Counted from the stretch's first letter, positions 24,954 to 38,720 are shown. The stretch: DNA of 64,000 nucleotides from Streptomyces cylindrosporus (GCF_022698165.1 NZ_JALDAY010000010.1:310001-374000); one strand, 5' to 3'. The notes: generated from the letters alone by a model not told the origin. Made by a program: numbers and translations.

Positions 24954-25324
24954 CGCTCACGCCGCGGCATCGCCGCCATGACCGCGCTCACGCCGGAAAC
25001 CTTCGTCGCGGCATTGCCGCCATGGCCGCGCTCATGCCGGGAATCTTCGTCGCGGCATCGCCGCCATGGCCGCGCTCTCCCCGCGGACCTTCGTCGAGGC
25101 GCCGCCGCCATACCTGCGGTCACGCCAGGCCCCCCCCCCGCGACAGCAGCGTCGTCCCCGCGCCACGCCAAGGCCCCCACGGCATCGCCGCCTTCCCTGC
25201 GCTCACGCCAGGCCCCCCGCGGCAGCAGCGCCGTCCCCGCGCTCACGCCAGGCCCCCCGCGGCAGCAGCGCCGCCCCCGCGCTCACGCCAAGAACCCCCG
25301 CAGCAGTGCCGCCGTCCCCGCGCA
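24954..25324 (-). repeat. Degenerate 40-44 bp minisatellite grown from the fadR-like 3' end
   Basis: On the minus strand about nine units follow one another, each like GCGCGG-n2-A-n-GGCGGCG-n-TGCCGCG and ending GGCGTGA. The first unit is the coding end of the FadR-type gene (its last codons and TGA stop). Seven or eight diverged copies follow downstream. Near units differ at a few positions (CAGGCCCCCCGCGGCAGCAG type); distant ones switch to a TCGTCGCGG variant. The array fills the space to the hydrolase gene. Confidence 0.85.
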
Positions 25325-26017
25325 GTGCTCCCGCATCATCTCCCGTGCCCCGTCCGCGTCCCCGTCGAGGACCGCCTCCACCAGGGCGATGTGCTGCCGC
25401 TGGGAGTGTTCGAGGTTGCGTACGAGGAGTGGGATGCAGTCGAGCAGGTCGTTCACCGACGCCCGTACCGCCGCGTACTGCGCGGTCAGCGTCGGTGAGC
25501 CGCACAGTTCGGCCAGCGTCAGGTGCAGCAGCGTGTCCAGGCGGCGGTAGTCGGCCAGGGGCGCGTCGTGCGTGCGGGCGAGGGCCTCGCGCAGGCGGTC
25601 CGTCTGCTCCGCCGTCAGCCCGTGCGCCGCGCACAGGCCCGCCGCCCCGACCTCCAGCACCTCCCGGAAGCGCAGCACGTCCTCGATGTCGACCTCGGCG
25701 ATCCGCCGCCGCAGCTCGTCCTCGCCGCCCGCGTCCGTGCGCGGCAGCACGAAGGTGCCGCCGTAGCGCCCGCGCCGCGACTCCACCAGCCCCTGGTCCT
25801 GCAGCACCTTGAGCACCTCGCGCAGCGTCACCCGGCTGATCCCCAGCCGCTCCGCCAGCTCCCGCTCGGCCGGCAGCCGCTCGCCCCCCGGCACCAGACC
25901 CAGCCGTACCACCTGCAGGATCTGCTCCAGCGCCTCCTCGAAGCCGTTCCCCGCCCGCACCGGCCGCAGCACCGGCGTCAACCGGTCCTCAAGGCTGCCG
26001 TCAGGATCCAGCGACAT
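25283..26017 (-). CDS. FadR-subfamily GntR transcriptional regulator
   Basis: This 244-aa regulator has a GntR winged helix (residues about 28-95: PGGERLPAERELAERLGISRVTLREVLKVLQDQGLVE). An all-helical FCD ligand domain follows (about 110-235). It is divergent from the GlnA4-like operon across 93 bp and is the obvious candidate to control that operon and perhaps the hydrolase. ATG at 26017 was chosen; the frame runs back to a TTG. Its last 14 codons form the founder unit of a tandem repeat array that extends downstream. Confidence 0.9.
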   Translation of the reverse strand: MSLDPDGSLEDRLTPVLRPVRAGNGFEEALEQILQVVRLGLVPGGERLPAERELAERLGISRVTLREVLKVLQDQGLVESRRGRYGGTFVLPRTDAGGEDELRRRIAEVDIEDVLRFREVLEVGAAGLCAAHGLTAEQTDRLREALARTHDAPLADYRRLDTLLHLTLAELCGSPTLTAQYAAVRASVNDLLDCIPLLVRNLEHSQRQHIALVEAVLDGDADGAREMMREHCAGTAALLRGFLA

Positions 26018-26110
26018 CCGGCCGTACCCCCTTCCCAAGCAATGGTTCTCGGCAATACCTTATGGCTTCCGGCCCGGTCGAAAAAGCGCAGCAGCCGAAG
26101 GAGCCCTCCC

Positions 26111-27475
26111 GTGGCAGACCGCACACCCCCGCTGAGCGTCGAGGAGCTGCACGCCCTCGTCGCGAGCGGTGAGATCGACACTGTCGTCCTGGCCTTCCCG
26201 GACATGCAAGGGCGTCTCCAGGGCAAGCGGTTCGCCGCCCGCTTCTTCCTCGACGAGGTGCTGCACCACGGCACGGAGGGCTGCAACTACCTGCTCGCCG
26301 TCGACACCGAGATGAACACCGTCGACGGGTATGCCATGTCCTCCTGGGACCGCGGCTACGGCGACTTCGCCATGCATCCGGACCTGTCCACCCTGCGCCG
26401 CGTCCCCTGGAACGCCGGTACGGCCATGCTCATCGCCGACCTCGGCTGGAACGACGGCTCGCCCGTGGTCGCCGCCCCCCGCCAGATCCTCCGCCGCCAG
26501 CTGGACCGCCTCGCCGAGCACGGCTTCACCGCCAAGGTCGGCACGGAGCTGGAGTTCATCGTCTTCAAGGACACCTACGAGCAGGCCTGGGACGCCAACT
26601 ACAGAGGGCTCACCCCGGCGAACCAGTACAACATCGACTACTCGGTGCTGGGGACCGGCCGCATCGAGCCCCTGCTCCGCCGGATCCGCAACGAAATGGC
26701 GGGCGCCGGCCTGACCGTCGAGTCCGCGAAGGGCGAGTGCAACCCCGGCCAGCACGAGATCGCGTTCAAGTACGACGACGCCCTGGTCACCTGCGACCAG
26801 CACGCCATCTACAAGACCGGCACCAAGGAGATCGCCGCCCAGGAAGGCGTGTCGATCACCTTCATGGCCAAGTACAACGAGCGTGAGGGCAACTCCTGCC
26901 ACATCCACCTCTCGCTCGCCGACGCGGCCGGCAACAACGTCATGCCCGGCGACGGCGAGGGCGGCATGTCCGACGTCATGCGGCACTTCCTGGCCGGGCA
27001 GCTGGCGGCACTGCGCGACTTCTCGCTCCTCTACGCCCCCAACATCAACTCCTACAAGCGGTTCCAGCAGGGCTCGTTCGCCCCGACCGCGGTCGCCTGG
27101 GGGTACGACAACCGGACCTGCGCCCTGCGCGTCGTCGGTCACGGCCGCTCGATGCGGTTCGAGAACCGGCTGCCCGGCGGTGACGTCAATCCCCATCTCG
27201 CCGTCGCCGGACTGGTCGCGGCCGGGCTGCACGGCATCGAGCAGAAGCTGGAGTTGCCCGAGGCCTGCGCGGGGAACGCGTACACGGCCGAGTACGAGCA
27301 CGTCCCGACCACCCTGCGCGAGGCCGCCGAGCTCTGGGAGAACAGCCCGATCGCCAAGGCCGCCTTCGGCGACGAGGTCGTCGCGCACTACCGCAACATG
27401 GCCCGCGTCGAGCTGGAGGCCTTCGACGCCGCGGTCACCGACTGGGAGCTGCGCCGCTCCTTCGAACGCATGTGA
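26111..27475 (+). CDS. glnA4: GlnA4-like gamma-glutamyl-amine ligase
   Basis: This 454-aa glutamine-synthetase-family protein has the GS folds: the N-terminal beta-grasp (VVLAFPDMQGRLQGKR), then the catalytic domain with KVGTELEFIVF, ECNPGQHEIAF, NSCHIHLSL and FENRLPGGDVNPHL. It lacks the full GlnA signature of ammonia-using enzymes and resembles S. coelicolor GlnA4, shown to join glutamate to ethanolamine. The next two genes (aldehyde dehydrogenase, SDR) and the upstream hydrolase fit an amine-degradation route. The GTG at 26111 has AAGGAG 9 nt upstream. Stop overlaps the next start by 4 bp (GTGA). Confidence 0.87.
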   Translation: MADRTPPLSVEELHALVASGEIDTVVLAFPDMQGRLQGKRFAARFFLDEVLHHGTEGCNYLLAVDTEMNTVDGYAMSSWDRGYGDFAMHPDLSTLRRVPWNAGTAMLIADLGWNDGSPVVAAPRQILRRQLDRLAEHGFTAKVGTELEFIVFKDTYEQAWDANYRGLTPANQYNIDYSVLGTGRIEPLLRRIRNEMAGAGLTVESAKGECNPGQHEIAFKYDDALVTCDQHAIYKTGTKEIAAQEGVSITFMAKYNEREGNSCHIHLSLADAAGNNVMPGDGEGGMSDVMRHFLAGQLAALRDFSLLYAPNINSYKRFQQGSFAPTAVAWGYDNRTCALRVVGHGRSMRFENRLPGGDVNPHLAVAGLVAAGLHGIEQKLELPEACAGNAYTAEYEHVPTTLREAAELWENSPIAKAAFGDEVVAHYRNMARVELEAFDAAVTDWELRRSFERM

Positions 27476-28851
27476 GAGGTCATTCCTTGTCGTACGAGCA
27501 TGAGCTCCAGGTCCTCAACCCGGCCACGGAAGAGGTCATCGCGACCGTACCCGCCGCCACGGCCGCCGACGTGGACGCCGCCGTCGCCCGGGCGGCCGGG
27601 GCACAGTCCACGTGGGCCGCGCTCCCGCCCGCCGACCGGGCCCGGCTGCTGCGCTGGTTCGCGGTCGCCGTCGACGAACACCTCGAGGAACTCGCCCGGT
27701 TGGAGGTCCGGGAGGCCGGGCACACCGTCGGCAACGCCCGCTGGGAGGCCGGCAACGTCCGAGACCTGCTCGACTACGCGGCCGGCGGCGTTGAACGCCT
27801 GACGGGCCGCCAGATCCCGGTGGCCGGCGGCCTGGACGTCACCATCCTGGAACCGCTCGGCGTGGTCGGCGTCATCGCGCCCTGGAACTTCCCCATGCCG
27901 ATCGCCGCCTGGGGCACCGCGCCCGCGCTGGCCGCCGGCAACGCCGTACTCCTCAAGCCCGCCGAGACCACCCCGCTGACCGCGCTGCGCCTGGCCGAAC
28001 TCGCCCTGGAGGCAGGGCTTCCCGAGGGCCTCTTCCAGGTGCTCCCCGGCCACGGCCCCGTCGCCGGCGACGCGCTCGTCGAGCACCCGGGAGTCGCGAA
28101 GATCGTCTTCACCGGGTCAACGGCAGTGGGCAAACAGGTGTTGGCCAAGGGGTCGGCGCTCCTCAAGCGCGTCACCCTCGAACTCGGCGGCAAGAGCCCC
28201 AACATCGTCTTCGCCGACGCCGACCTCAAGGCCGCCGTCGACCCCTTCTCCTTCCTCGACAACTCCGGCCAGGACTGCTGCGCCCGCACCCGGATCCTGG
28301 TCCAGGAGTCGGTGTACGACGAGGTGTCCGCGCTCCTCGCCGACGCGCTCGCGGCCGTGGTCGTGGGCGACCCGGCCGACGAGAAGACGCAGATGGGCCC
28401 GCTCATCTCGCGCCGGCAGCTGGACCGGGTGCGCGGGTACGTCCCCGAGGACGCCCCCGCCCTGCGCGGCAGCGCGCCCGAGGGCCCCGGCTTCTGGTTC
28501 CCGCCCACCGTCCTCACCGGCGAGCGGCCCGACTCCGCCGCCGCCCGCGAGGAGATCTTCGGGCCGGTCGCCGTCCTGCTCCCCTTCACCGACGAACAGG
28601 ACGCGGTCCGCCTCGCCAACGAGACGCCGTACGGCCTCTCCGGCTCCATCTGGACCCGGGACGTCGGCCGCGCGCTGCGCGTCTCGGGGGGCGTCCGGGC
28701 CGGCAACCTGTCCGTCAACTCGCACTCCAGCGTCCGCTACTCGACCCCCTTCGGCGGCTTCAAGCAGTCCGGCGTCGGCCGCGAGCTGGGCCCGGACGCC
28801 CTTTCCGCCTTCACCGAAACCAAGAACGTCTTCATCAGCACGGAGGCCTGA
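27472..28851 (+). CDS. NAD-dependent aldehyde dehydrogenase
   Basis: This 459-aa ALDH should oxidise the aldehyde formed from a gamma-glutamylated or free amine. The Rossmann part has PWNFPMPIAAWG and FTGSTAVGKQV. The catalytic base region is LELGGKSPNIV, and the catalytic Cys is in NSGQDCCARTRIL. Near the end is NSHSSVRYSTPFGGFKQSG, typical of the family. GTG at 27472 overlaps the glnA4 stop; a TTG at 27487 with GAGAGG 7 nt upstream is an equally good start. It is the second gene of the operon. Confidence 0.9.
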   Translation: MRGHSLSYEHELQVLNPATEEVIATVPAATAADVDAAVARAAGAQSTWAALPPADRARLLRWFAVAVDEHLEELARLEVREAGHTVGNARWEAGNVRDLLDYAAGGVERLTGRQIPVAGGLDVTILEPLGVVGVIAPWNFPMPIAAWGTAPALAAGNAVLLKPAETTPLTALRLAELALEAGLPEGLFQVLPGHGPVAGDALVEHPGVAKIVFTGSTAVGKQVLAKGSALLKRVTLELGGKSPNIVFADADLKAAVDPFSFLDNSGQDCCARTRILVQESVYDEVSALLADALAAVVVGDPADEKTQMGPLISRRQLDRVRGYVPEDAPALRGSAPEGPGFWFPPTVLTGERPDSAAAREEIFGPVAVLLPFTDEQDAVRLANETPYGLSGSIWTRDVGRALRVSGGVRAGNLSVNSHSSVRYSTPFGGFKQSGVGRELGPDALSAFTETKNVFISTEA

Positions 28852-28857
28852 CCGCTC

Positions 28858-29640
28858 ATGACAGAAGAAACCATCTGCCGCCGCCTGGTGGGCCGTACGG
28901 CCGTCGTCACCGGAGCCGGCAGCGGCATCGGCCTCGCCACCGCGCGTCGACTCGCCTCCGAGGGCGCGCACGTCGTCTGCGGCGACGTCGACGAGCCCCG
29001 CGGCAAGGCGGCCGCCGACGAGATCGGCGGGATCTTCGTGAAGGTCGACGTCACCGACCCCGAGCAGGTCGAGGCGCTCTTCAGGACTGCCTTCGACACC
29101 TACGGCAGCGTCGACATCGCCTTCAACAACGCGGGCATCTCGCCGCCCGACGACGACTCCATCCTGGAGACCGGCCTGGAGGCCTGGAAGCGCGTCCAGG
29201 AGGTCAACCTCACCTCCGTCTACCTGTGCTGCAAGGCCGCCATCCCCTACATGCAGCGCCAGGGCAAGGGCTCCATCATCAACACCGCCTCCTTCGTGGC
29301 GAGGATGGGCGCGGCGACCAGCCAGATCTCGTACACCGCCTCCAAGGGCGGCGTCCTCGCCATGTCCCGCGAACTCGGCGTGCAGTTCGCCCGCGAGGGC
29401 ATCCGCGTGAACGCCCTCTGCCCCGGCCCGGTCAACACCCCGCTCCTGCAGGAGCTGTTCGCCAAGGACCCCGAGCGCGCCGCCCGCCGGCTCGTCCACA
29501 TCCCGGTCGGCCGGTTCGCCGAGGCCGAGGAGATCGCCGCCGCCGTCGCGTTCCTGGCGAGCGACGACTCCTCCTTCGTCAACGCCACCGACTTCCTGGT
29601 GGACGGCGGAATCGCGGGCGCGTACGTCACGCCCTTGTAG
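28858..29640 (+). CDS. SDR-family oxidoreductase
   Basis: This 260-aa short-chain dehydrogenase has the NAD(P)-binding TGAGSGIG near residue 20, NNAGIS near residue 90, and the catalytic Ser-Tyr-Lys pattern around INTASFVAR and YTASKGG. It ends with a VDGGIAGAYVTPL tail typical of classical SDRs. It is the third gene of the glnA4 operon, 6 bp after the ALDH stop, and probably acts on an alcohol or keto intermediate of the same pathway. Confidence 0.9.
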   Translation: MTEETICRRLVGRTAVVTGAGSGIGLATARRLASEGAHVVCGDVDEPRGKAAADEIGGIFVKVDVTDPEQVEALFRTAFDTYGSVDIAFNNAGISPPDDDSILETGLEAWKRVQEVNLTSVYLCCKAAIPYMQRQGKGSIINTASFVARMGAATSQISYTASKGGVLAMSRELGVQFAREGIRVNALCPGPVNTPLLQELFAKDPERAARRLVHIPVGRFAEAEEIAAAVAFLASDDSSFVNATDFLVDGGIAGAYVTPL

Positions 29641-29665
29641 GGACGAACCGGTACGGTCCACGCGT

Positions 29666-30898
<1,233 letters not shown>

Positions 30899-30900
30899 CC

Positions 30901-30975
30901 GATCACCGATCACCGATCACCGATCACCGATCACCGATCACCGATCACCGATCACCGATCACCGATCACCGATCA
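30901..30975. repeat. Perfect heptamer tandem repeat (GATCACC)10
   Basis: Ten uninterrupted copies of GATCACC occupy 30901-30970, with a partial copy GATCA after it. The array starts 2 bp after the phosphatase stop codon and its last bases contain the TGA of the convergent racemase-like gene. It is a likely variable-number repeat. Confidence 0.97.
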
Positions 30976-32175
30976 GAGGAAGGTGTGTCCCTCTCCGCGA
31001 TACGTCGGGACGGTCGCCGTGACCGCGTCGCCCTCCACCAGGTGCAGCACGTCGAACCGCTCGCACAGCTCGCCCGCCTTGGCGTGCCGGAACCACACCT
31101 TGTCGCCGAGCAGCAGGTCGTCGGCCGGGGAGCCGAGCAGCGGCGTCTGCACCTCGCCGGGGCCCTCCTGGGGGTCGTACCGCAGACCCTCGGGGAGGTA
31201 GGGCACGGGAAGCCGGTCGCGGCCGGGCGCGCCGGAGGCGGGGTACCCGCCGCCGAGGACGGTCACGACCCCCACCCCCGGCCGCCGCACGACGGGCTGG
31301 GCGAACAGCGCGGCCGGACGCCCGGTGAAGGAGGTGTAGTTGTCGAAGAGCCGCGGCACGTACAGCCCCGACCCGGCACCGATCTCGGTGACGGCGTCCT
31401 CGCCGGCGGTGAACTGCACACTGCCGGTGCCGCCGCCGTTGACGAACTCCAGCTCCGGTACGACCGCCCGCACCGCGCGCACCACCTCGGCACGCCGCTC
31501 GGCAAGCTCCCGGCGGGCGGTGGCCTGCATCAGCCGTACGGCACGGGACCGCAGCGGCCGCCCGGCGACCGAGTCGCCCACGCCGGCGATATGACCCTCG
31601 TACGCCATGATCCCGACGACCTTGAACCCGGGCCGCCGGGCGACGGCGCGGGCGAGGTCGGCGACCTGGGCGGGGGAGTGGAGCGGCGAGCGGCGGGCGC
31701 CGACGCGCACGCGACCGCCGAGGAGCTTGAGGGAGGTGTCCAACTCCAGACAGACACGGATGACTTCACGACCGCCGTCCCTGGCCTCGTCGATGAGGCG
31801 GAGTTGCGCGGGGTCGTCGATCATCACGGTGACGGCGGCGGCGAGCTTGGGGTCGGCGGCGAGTTCGGCGAATCCGGCGCGGTCGGCGGACGGGTAGGCG
31901 AGCAGGACGTCGTCGAAGCCGCCGCGTGCGAGCCACAGCGATTCGGCCAATGTGAAGGACATGATCCCCGCGAAGCCGTCCTTCGCGAGGACCCGCTCCA
32001 GCAGGGCCCGGCAGCGGACGGACTTGCTGGCGACGCGGATCGGCTTGCCGCCGGCCCGGCGGACGAGGTCGTCCGCGTTGGCGTCGAAGGCCTCCAGGTC
32101 CACGATGGCAAGGGGGGCCTCAAGATGGGCGGTGGCCCGGTCGTAACGGGCCCGGTCGGCGGCGCGCGCAGTCAT
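30973..32175 (-). CDS. PLP-dependent alanine racemase-like enzyme (D-amino-acid aldolase/deaminase family)
   Basis: This 400-aa enzyme has a fold-type III PLP barrel: the N-terminal strand with IRVASKSVRCRALL (PLP lysine), then LLAYPSADR, VCLELDTSLKL, GIMAYEGHIAG and NGGGTGSVQF. The C-terminal beta domain has GDKVWFRHAKAGELCERFD. It belongs with amino-acid deaminase or D-threonine-aldolase-like proteins rather than true alanine racemases. The long reverse open frame beyond 32175 is the shadow of the proline-rich gene. Its stop is inside the heptamer repeat. Confidence 0.82.
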   Translation of the reverse strand: MTARAADRARYDRATAHLEAPLAIVDLEAFDANADDLVRRAGGKPIRVASKSVRCRALLERVLAKDGFAGIMSFTLAESLWLARGGFDDVLLAYPSADRAGFAELAADPKLAAAVTVMIDDPAQLRLIDEARDGGREVIRVCLELDTSLKLLGGRVRVGARRSPLHSPAQVADLARAVARRPGFKVVGIMAYEGHIAGVGDSVAGRPLRSRAVRLMQATARRELAERRAEVVRAVRAVVPELEFVNGGGTGSVQFTAGEDAVTEIGAGSGLYVPRLFDNYTSFTGRPAALFAQPVVRRPGVGVVTVLGGGYPASGAPGRDRLPVPYLPEGLRYDPQEGPGEVQTPLLGSPADDLLLGDKVWFRHAKAGELCERFDVLHLVEGDAVTATVPTYRGEGHTFL

Positions 32176-32503
32176 GAACGAAGCCTGCCAGACAGGATTA
32201 CCGCAGGGTAGGGGGACGTTCCGGGCAGATGCCCCGGGCTCGTGGACTGGTTCCCGTTCGGGCCGGGGCAACCCGTAGAGTGACGCGCAGGTACGACGGA
32301 ACGGAGCCGGCCGCTTGGCCTGCGGCGGGATGCCGGTCCGCGCGCACGGGTATGCGTGCCCGGGAGGGACGGCCTGCGGCGGGTTCGGTCCGGGGTCGGT
32401 CCGGGTTCCGTCCGGGTTCGGTGCCGAGCGGTTGAGCACAAGGACGCCGGTGCGCGTACGACGTAGGACTGGACGGCCCGGGGATGAAGGAAACGGGGGG
32501 TGC

Positions 32504-35574
<3,071 letters not shown>

Positions 35575-35578
<4 letters not shown>

Positions 35579-36792
35579 GGAGCAAGAGCAGGAGCAGGAG
35601 TACCAGGGGACGAAAAGCCGGGCGTCTGCGGCTCGGTGGGATGAGCGTGCTGCTCGCCGCCTCCCTCGCCCTCGTGCCCGCCACCGCCGCCCACGCCGAC
35701 GGCATACGCGCCCAGCAGTGGGCCCTCGACGCCATGCACACCCAGCAGGCCTGGCAGACCACCAAGGGCAAGGGCGTCACCGTCGCCGTCCTGGACACCG
35801 GGGTCGAGGACGACCACCCCGACCTCGTCGGCAACGTCCTGCCCACCAAGGACATGATCGGCTTCGGCGCCACCAAGGGGCAGCGCAACTGGGCCCGGCA
35901 CGGCACCGCCATGGCCGGCATCATCGCCGGGCACGGCCACGGCGTCGGCAACGCCGACGGCGTCATGGGCATCGCCCCCGAGGCCAAGATCCTGCCGGTG
36001 CGGGTGATCCTGGAGGACGAGGACCCCGCCCGCGGCAAGGCCCGTACCTCCCGCGGCAACGCCCTCGCCGAAGGCATCCGCTGGGCCGCCGACCACGGCG
36101 CCGACGTCATCAACCTCTCCCTCGGCGACGACTCCGCCTCCGCCCACCCCGAACCCGCCGAGGACGAGGCCGTCCAGTACGCCCTGAAGAAGAACGTCAC
36201 CGTCGTCGCCTCCGCCGGCAACGGCGGCAAGAAGGGCGACCACGTCTCCTACCCGGCCGCCTACCCCGGCGTCATCGCCGCCACCGCCGTCGACCGCTTC
36301 GGCACCCGCGCCGACTTCTCCACCCGCCGCTGGTACGCCACGGTCAGCGCCCCCGGCGTCGGCATCGTCATCGCCGATCCCGACCACAAGTACTACGAGG
36401 GGTGGGGTACGAGTGCGGCCTCGGCGTTCGTGTCCGGCGCGGTCGCTCTCATCAAGGCCGCCCATCCGGGGCTGACCCCGGCCCAGATCAAGAAGCTCCT
36501 GGAGGACACCGCCCGCGACGCCCCGGTCGGCGGCCGGGACGACTCCCGCGGCTTCGGCATGATCGACCCGGCCGCCGCGATCAAGGCCGCCGGCAGTCTC
36601 AAGCCGGAGGGGCTGGAGGCCGCGGCCTACGGCAAGAAGTACTTCGGTTCAGGGCCGGAAGCCGCCAAGTCCGGTGACGACACCAGCGGTTGGGCCGCCC
36701 CGCTCGCGGGCAGCCTGGGCGGGGTCCTGCTCGTCGTCGCCGTGGTGCTGTGGCGGGGGCGCAGGCGCGGCCGCTACGGCGACGGGTTCTAG
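35575..36792 (+). CDS. Mycosin-like subtilisin protease, membrane-anchored
   Basis: This 405-aa S8 serine protease has a signal peptide (residues about 22-42). The catalytic triad is Asp74 (AVLDTGVEDDHPDL), His109 (RHGTAMAGIIAG) and Ser280 (GTSAASAFVSG), with oxyanion Asn216 (SAGNGG). A C-terminal TM (GSLGGVLLVVAVVLW) ends in a basic tail. This layout is that of mycosins of type VII secretion. No ecc or esx genes are nearby. The ATG overlaps the stop of the proline-rich membrane protein, so the two are made together and probably interact. Converges with the next gene. Confidence 0.9.
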
Positions 36793-36801
36793 GAGCGCCC
36801 G

Positions 36802-37827
36802 CTAGGAAGCGGAAGTGGACGCGGAAGCAGACGTCGAGGTTGAGGCCGATGCCGGTGCCGACGCGGTGTCCGTGGTTCCCGTGAACACCGACACCGCCGC
36901 CTTCGCCGTCGCCTCCACCAGCGAAATTCCCTTCGCCTGCGTCGAGTTGCCCTTGGATAGCGCCGCCACCAGGTAGTCGTGGCCGTCCACCGTCACGCGC
37001 CCGATGCTGTTGATGTCCCAGAGGTTCGTGGTGCTGCGGGCCAGCCAGCCGTTCTTCAGCGCCCACTTCGAACCGTCGGCCGCGGCCGAGACACCCCAGT
37101 GCTGGTCGGCCTCTATCTGCCCCATCAGCCCCTGGACGTACGCCCGCGAGGTCTCGCTCAGCTTCGAGTCGTCCCCGAACACCTGCTGGAGCAGGGTGAG
37201 TTGGTCGGCGGCCGTGGTCTGCGTCAGGCCCCACAGCGCCCCGTCGCCGCCCTCCGTATCGGTGAGCCCGAACTTCTTGTTCGCGGCGTCCAGCCCGTCG
37301 GCCTTCCCGATGACGTCCCACAGCGCGGACGCGGACGTGTTGTCGCTGTTCTCGATCATCTTGGTGGCGTACGCCTTCTCGGTCGCCGTCAACTGGCGAC
37401 CGGCGTCCTGCGCCTGCAGCAGCAGCGTCGCCAGGATGTCGACCTTCACGATGCTCGCCGTGTCGAAGGCGCCCTCGCCGTACGTGGCACTGTCGCCGGA
37501 GTCCATGTCCAGGATCGCCACCGAGACCTCGGCCTTGCCCCCGACCGGCACCGACTTCATCGCCTTCGCGAGCAGCGCGTCGTAGTCCACCGCGGGTTGC
37601 GCCACCGGTTCCACCGACTCCTCCCCGTCCGCCGTGGCCGACGTGGAGGCCGTCGGCGACCCCGCCGACGATACGGGGGCCCCACCCGAGTGCGCCTGGG
37701 CCTTCACGTACACGGTCCCGGCGGCCGTGCCGCCGACGATGGCGACGGTGGCGAGGGCGGTGTAGAGCATGGGGCGCGTCCGGGACGGACGAGCGCGGCG
37801 GCTTCGGCGGGCTCTGGGGGACTCCAT
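36802..37827 (-). CDS. Secreted class-A beta-lactamase-fold serine hydrolase
   Basis: This 341-aa protein has an N-terminal membrane anchor (residues about 20-42) and a Thr/Ser/Pro linker. The serine-hydrolase motifs are SIVK (Ser125, Lys128), SDN (161-163) and KNG (258-260, in place of KTG). An omega-loop ExxLN is not evident, so it is probably a DD-peptidase-like or unassigned hydrolase, not a resistance enzyme. The C-terminus is an Ala/Ser/Thr low-complexity tail. It converges on the mycosin gene with stops 9 bp apart. Confidence 0.8.
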   Translation of the reverse strand: MESPRARRSRRARPSRTRPMLYTALATVAIVGGTAAGTVYVKAQAHSGGAPVSSAGSPTASTSATADGEESVEPVAQPAVDYDALLAKAMKSVPVGGKAEVSVAILDMDSGDSATYGEGAFDTASIVKVDILATLLLQAQDAGRQLTATEKAYATKMIENSDNTSASALWDVIGKADGLDAANKKFGLTDTEGGDGALWGLTQTTAADQLTLLQQVFGDDSKLSETSRAYVQGLMGQIEADQHWGVSAAADGSKWALKNGWLARSTTNLWDINSIGRVTVDGHDYLVAALSKGNSTQAKGISLVEATAKAAVSVFTGTTDTASAPASASTSTSASASTSAS

Positions 37828-37981
37828 GCCGCGATGGTCCGGGCGTCGACTGTGCGCGCCGTTAGACGGAAGTTAGATGTGTGTCAGGGGAATCTGAGAA
37901 AGCCGTGAAGGCTGTGAACGACCGGTTTCCGGGACCGCACAAGCCCAGCAGTAAGCCCCCGATATCCGCCCGATAGGGTCG

Positions 37982-38716
37982 GTGACCGTGGCGAACAAGA
38001 ACATTCCCGACTCCGGCTTCCCCGACGACGACGGCTCCGCCGACCCCCGGCTGAGCGCCGCGCTCGCCGCCTGGGCCGAGGACCGCGGCGCAGTGGGCCC
38101 GGTCCTGGAGGCGCTGAAGGGCGCCCGGCTCCTGGTGCCCGTCGTCGCCGTGCTCGGCGAGGTCGAGGAGGACGAGAACGGGCTGCGCCGCGAGAAGACC
38201 AGCGACATGGCCGTACCGACCCTGAAGGCCGGATCCCGGACCGCCCTGCCCGCCTTCACGTCCACCGACTCGCTGGCCCGGTGGGACCCGGCGGCGCGCC
38301 CCGTCGCCGTACCCCTGCACCAGGCGCTGCAGGCCGCCGCGCACGAGAAGGCGGACACGGTGGTGCTCGACCTGGCCGGTCCGGTGCCGTTCGAGCTGAC
38401 CGGGTCCGCGCTGCTCGCGCTCGCCGAGGGGCGTACGACGGCCGACCCGCTCGCCGACCCGGCCGTGCGGGAGGCGGTGCGGGCCGCGGTGGCCGCCGAG
38501 TCCGCCGTGCTGAGCGCCCACCTCGGGCCCGGCCAGGCCGACGGCACCCTCGCCCTCGTACTGGATCCCGCGGTCGCTCCCGCTCAGGCCGCCCGTGCGG
38601 TCGCCGAGCGGCTGGCCGCCGACGAGACGCTGAGGGCCCGCCTGGTGCGCGGCCTCGACCTGGCACTGCTGCCGGCCGGGGCGACGCCTCCGGGCGAGCC
38701 CTTGTACGTACGGTGA
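37982..38716 (+). CDS. SseB-family protein
   Basis: This protein of about 244 aa has an N-terminal SseB-like region (ARLLVPVVAVLGE, AVPTLKAGSRTALPAFTS, LARW) and an Ala-rich C-terminal part. SseB-like proteins have enhancing or chaperone-like annotations but no defined role in Streptomyces. It precedes DUF1844 and infC in a conserved order. GTG at 37982 and GTG at 37988 are possible starts; a TAGGGT -10 at 37974-37979 fits a leaderless transcript from 37988. It converges with DUF1844, stops 4 bp apart. Confidence 0.78.
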   Translation: MTVANKNIPDSGFPDDDGSADPRLSAALAAWAEDRGAVGPVLEALKGARLLVPVVAVLGEVEEDENGLRREKTSDMAVPTLKAGSRTALPAFTSTDSLARWDPAARPVAVPLHQALQAAAHEKADTVVLDLAGPVPFELTGSALLALAEGRTTADPLADPAVREAVRAAVAAESAVLSAHLGPGQADGTLALVLDPAVAPAQAARAVAERLAADETLRARLVRGLDLALLPAGATPPGEPLYVR

Positions 38717-38720
38717 CGGA

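Noticed and set aside
24954..25324. Possible CRISPR array
   Set aside because: Units are 40-44 bp, contiguous and diverged, with no constant repeat and unique spacers; it is a minisatellite.
30901..30975. Possible replication or CRISPR-like repeat
   Set aside because: A pure 7-bp unit with no spacers is a simple tandem repeat.
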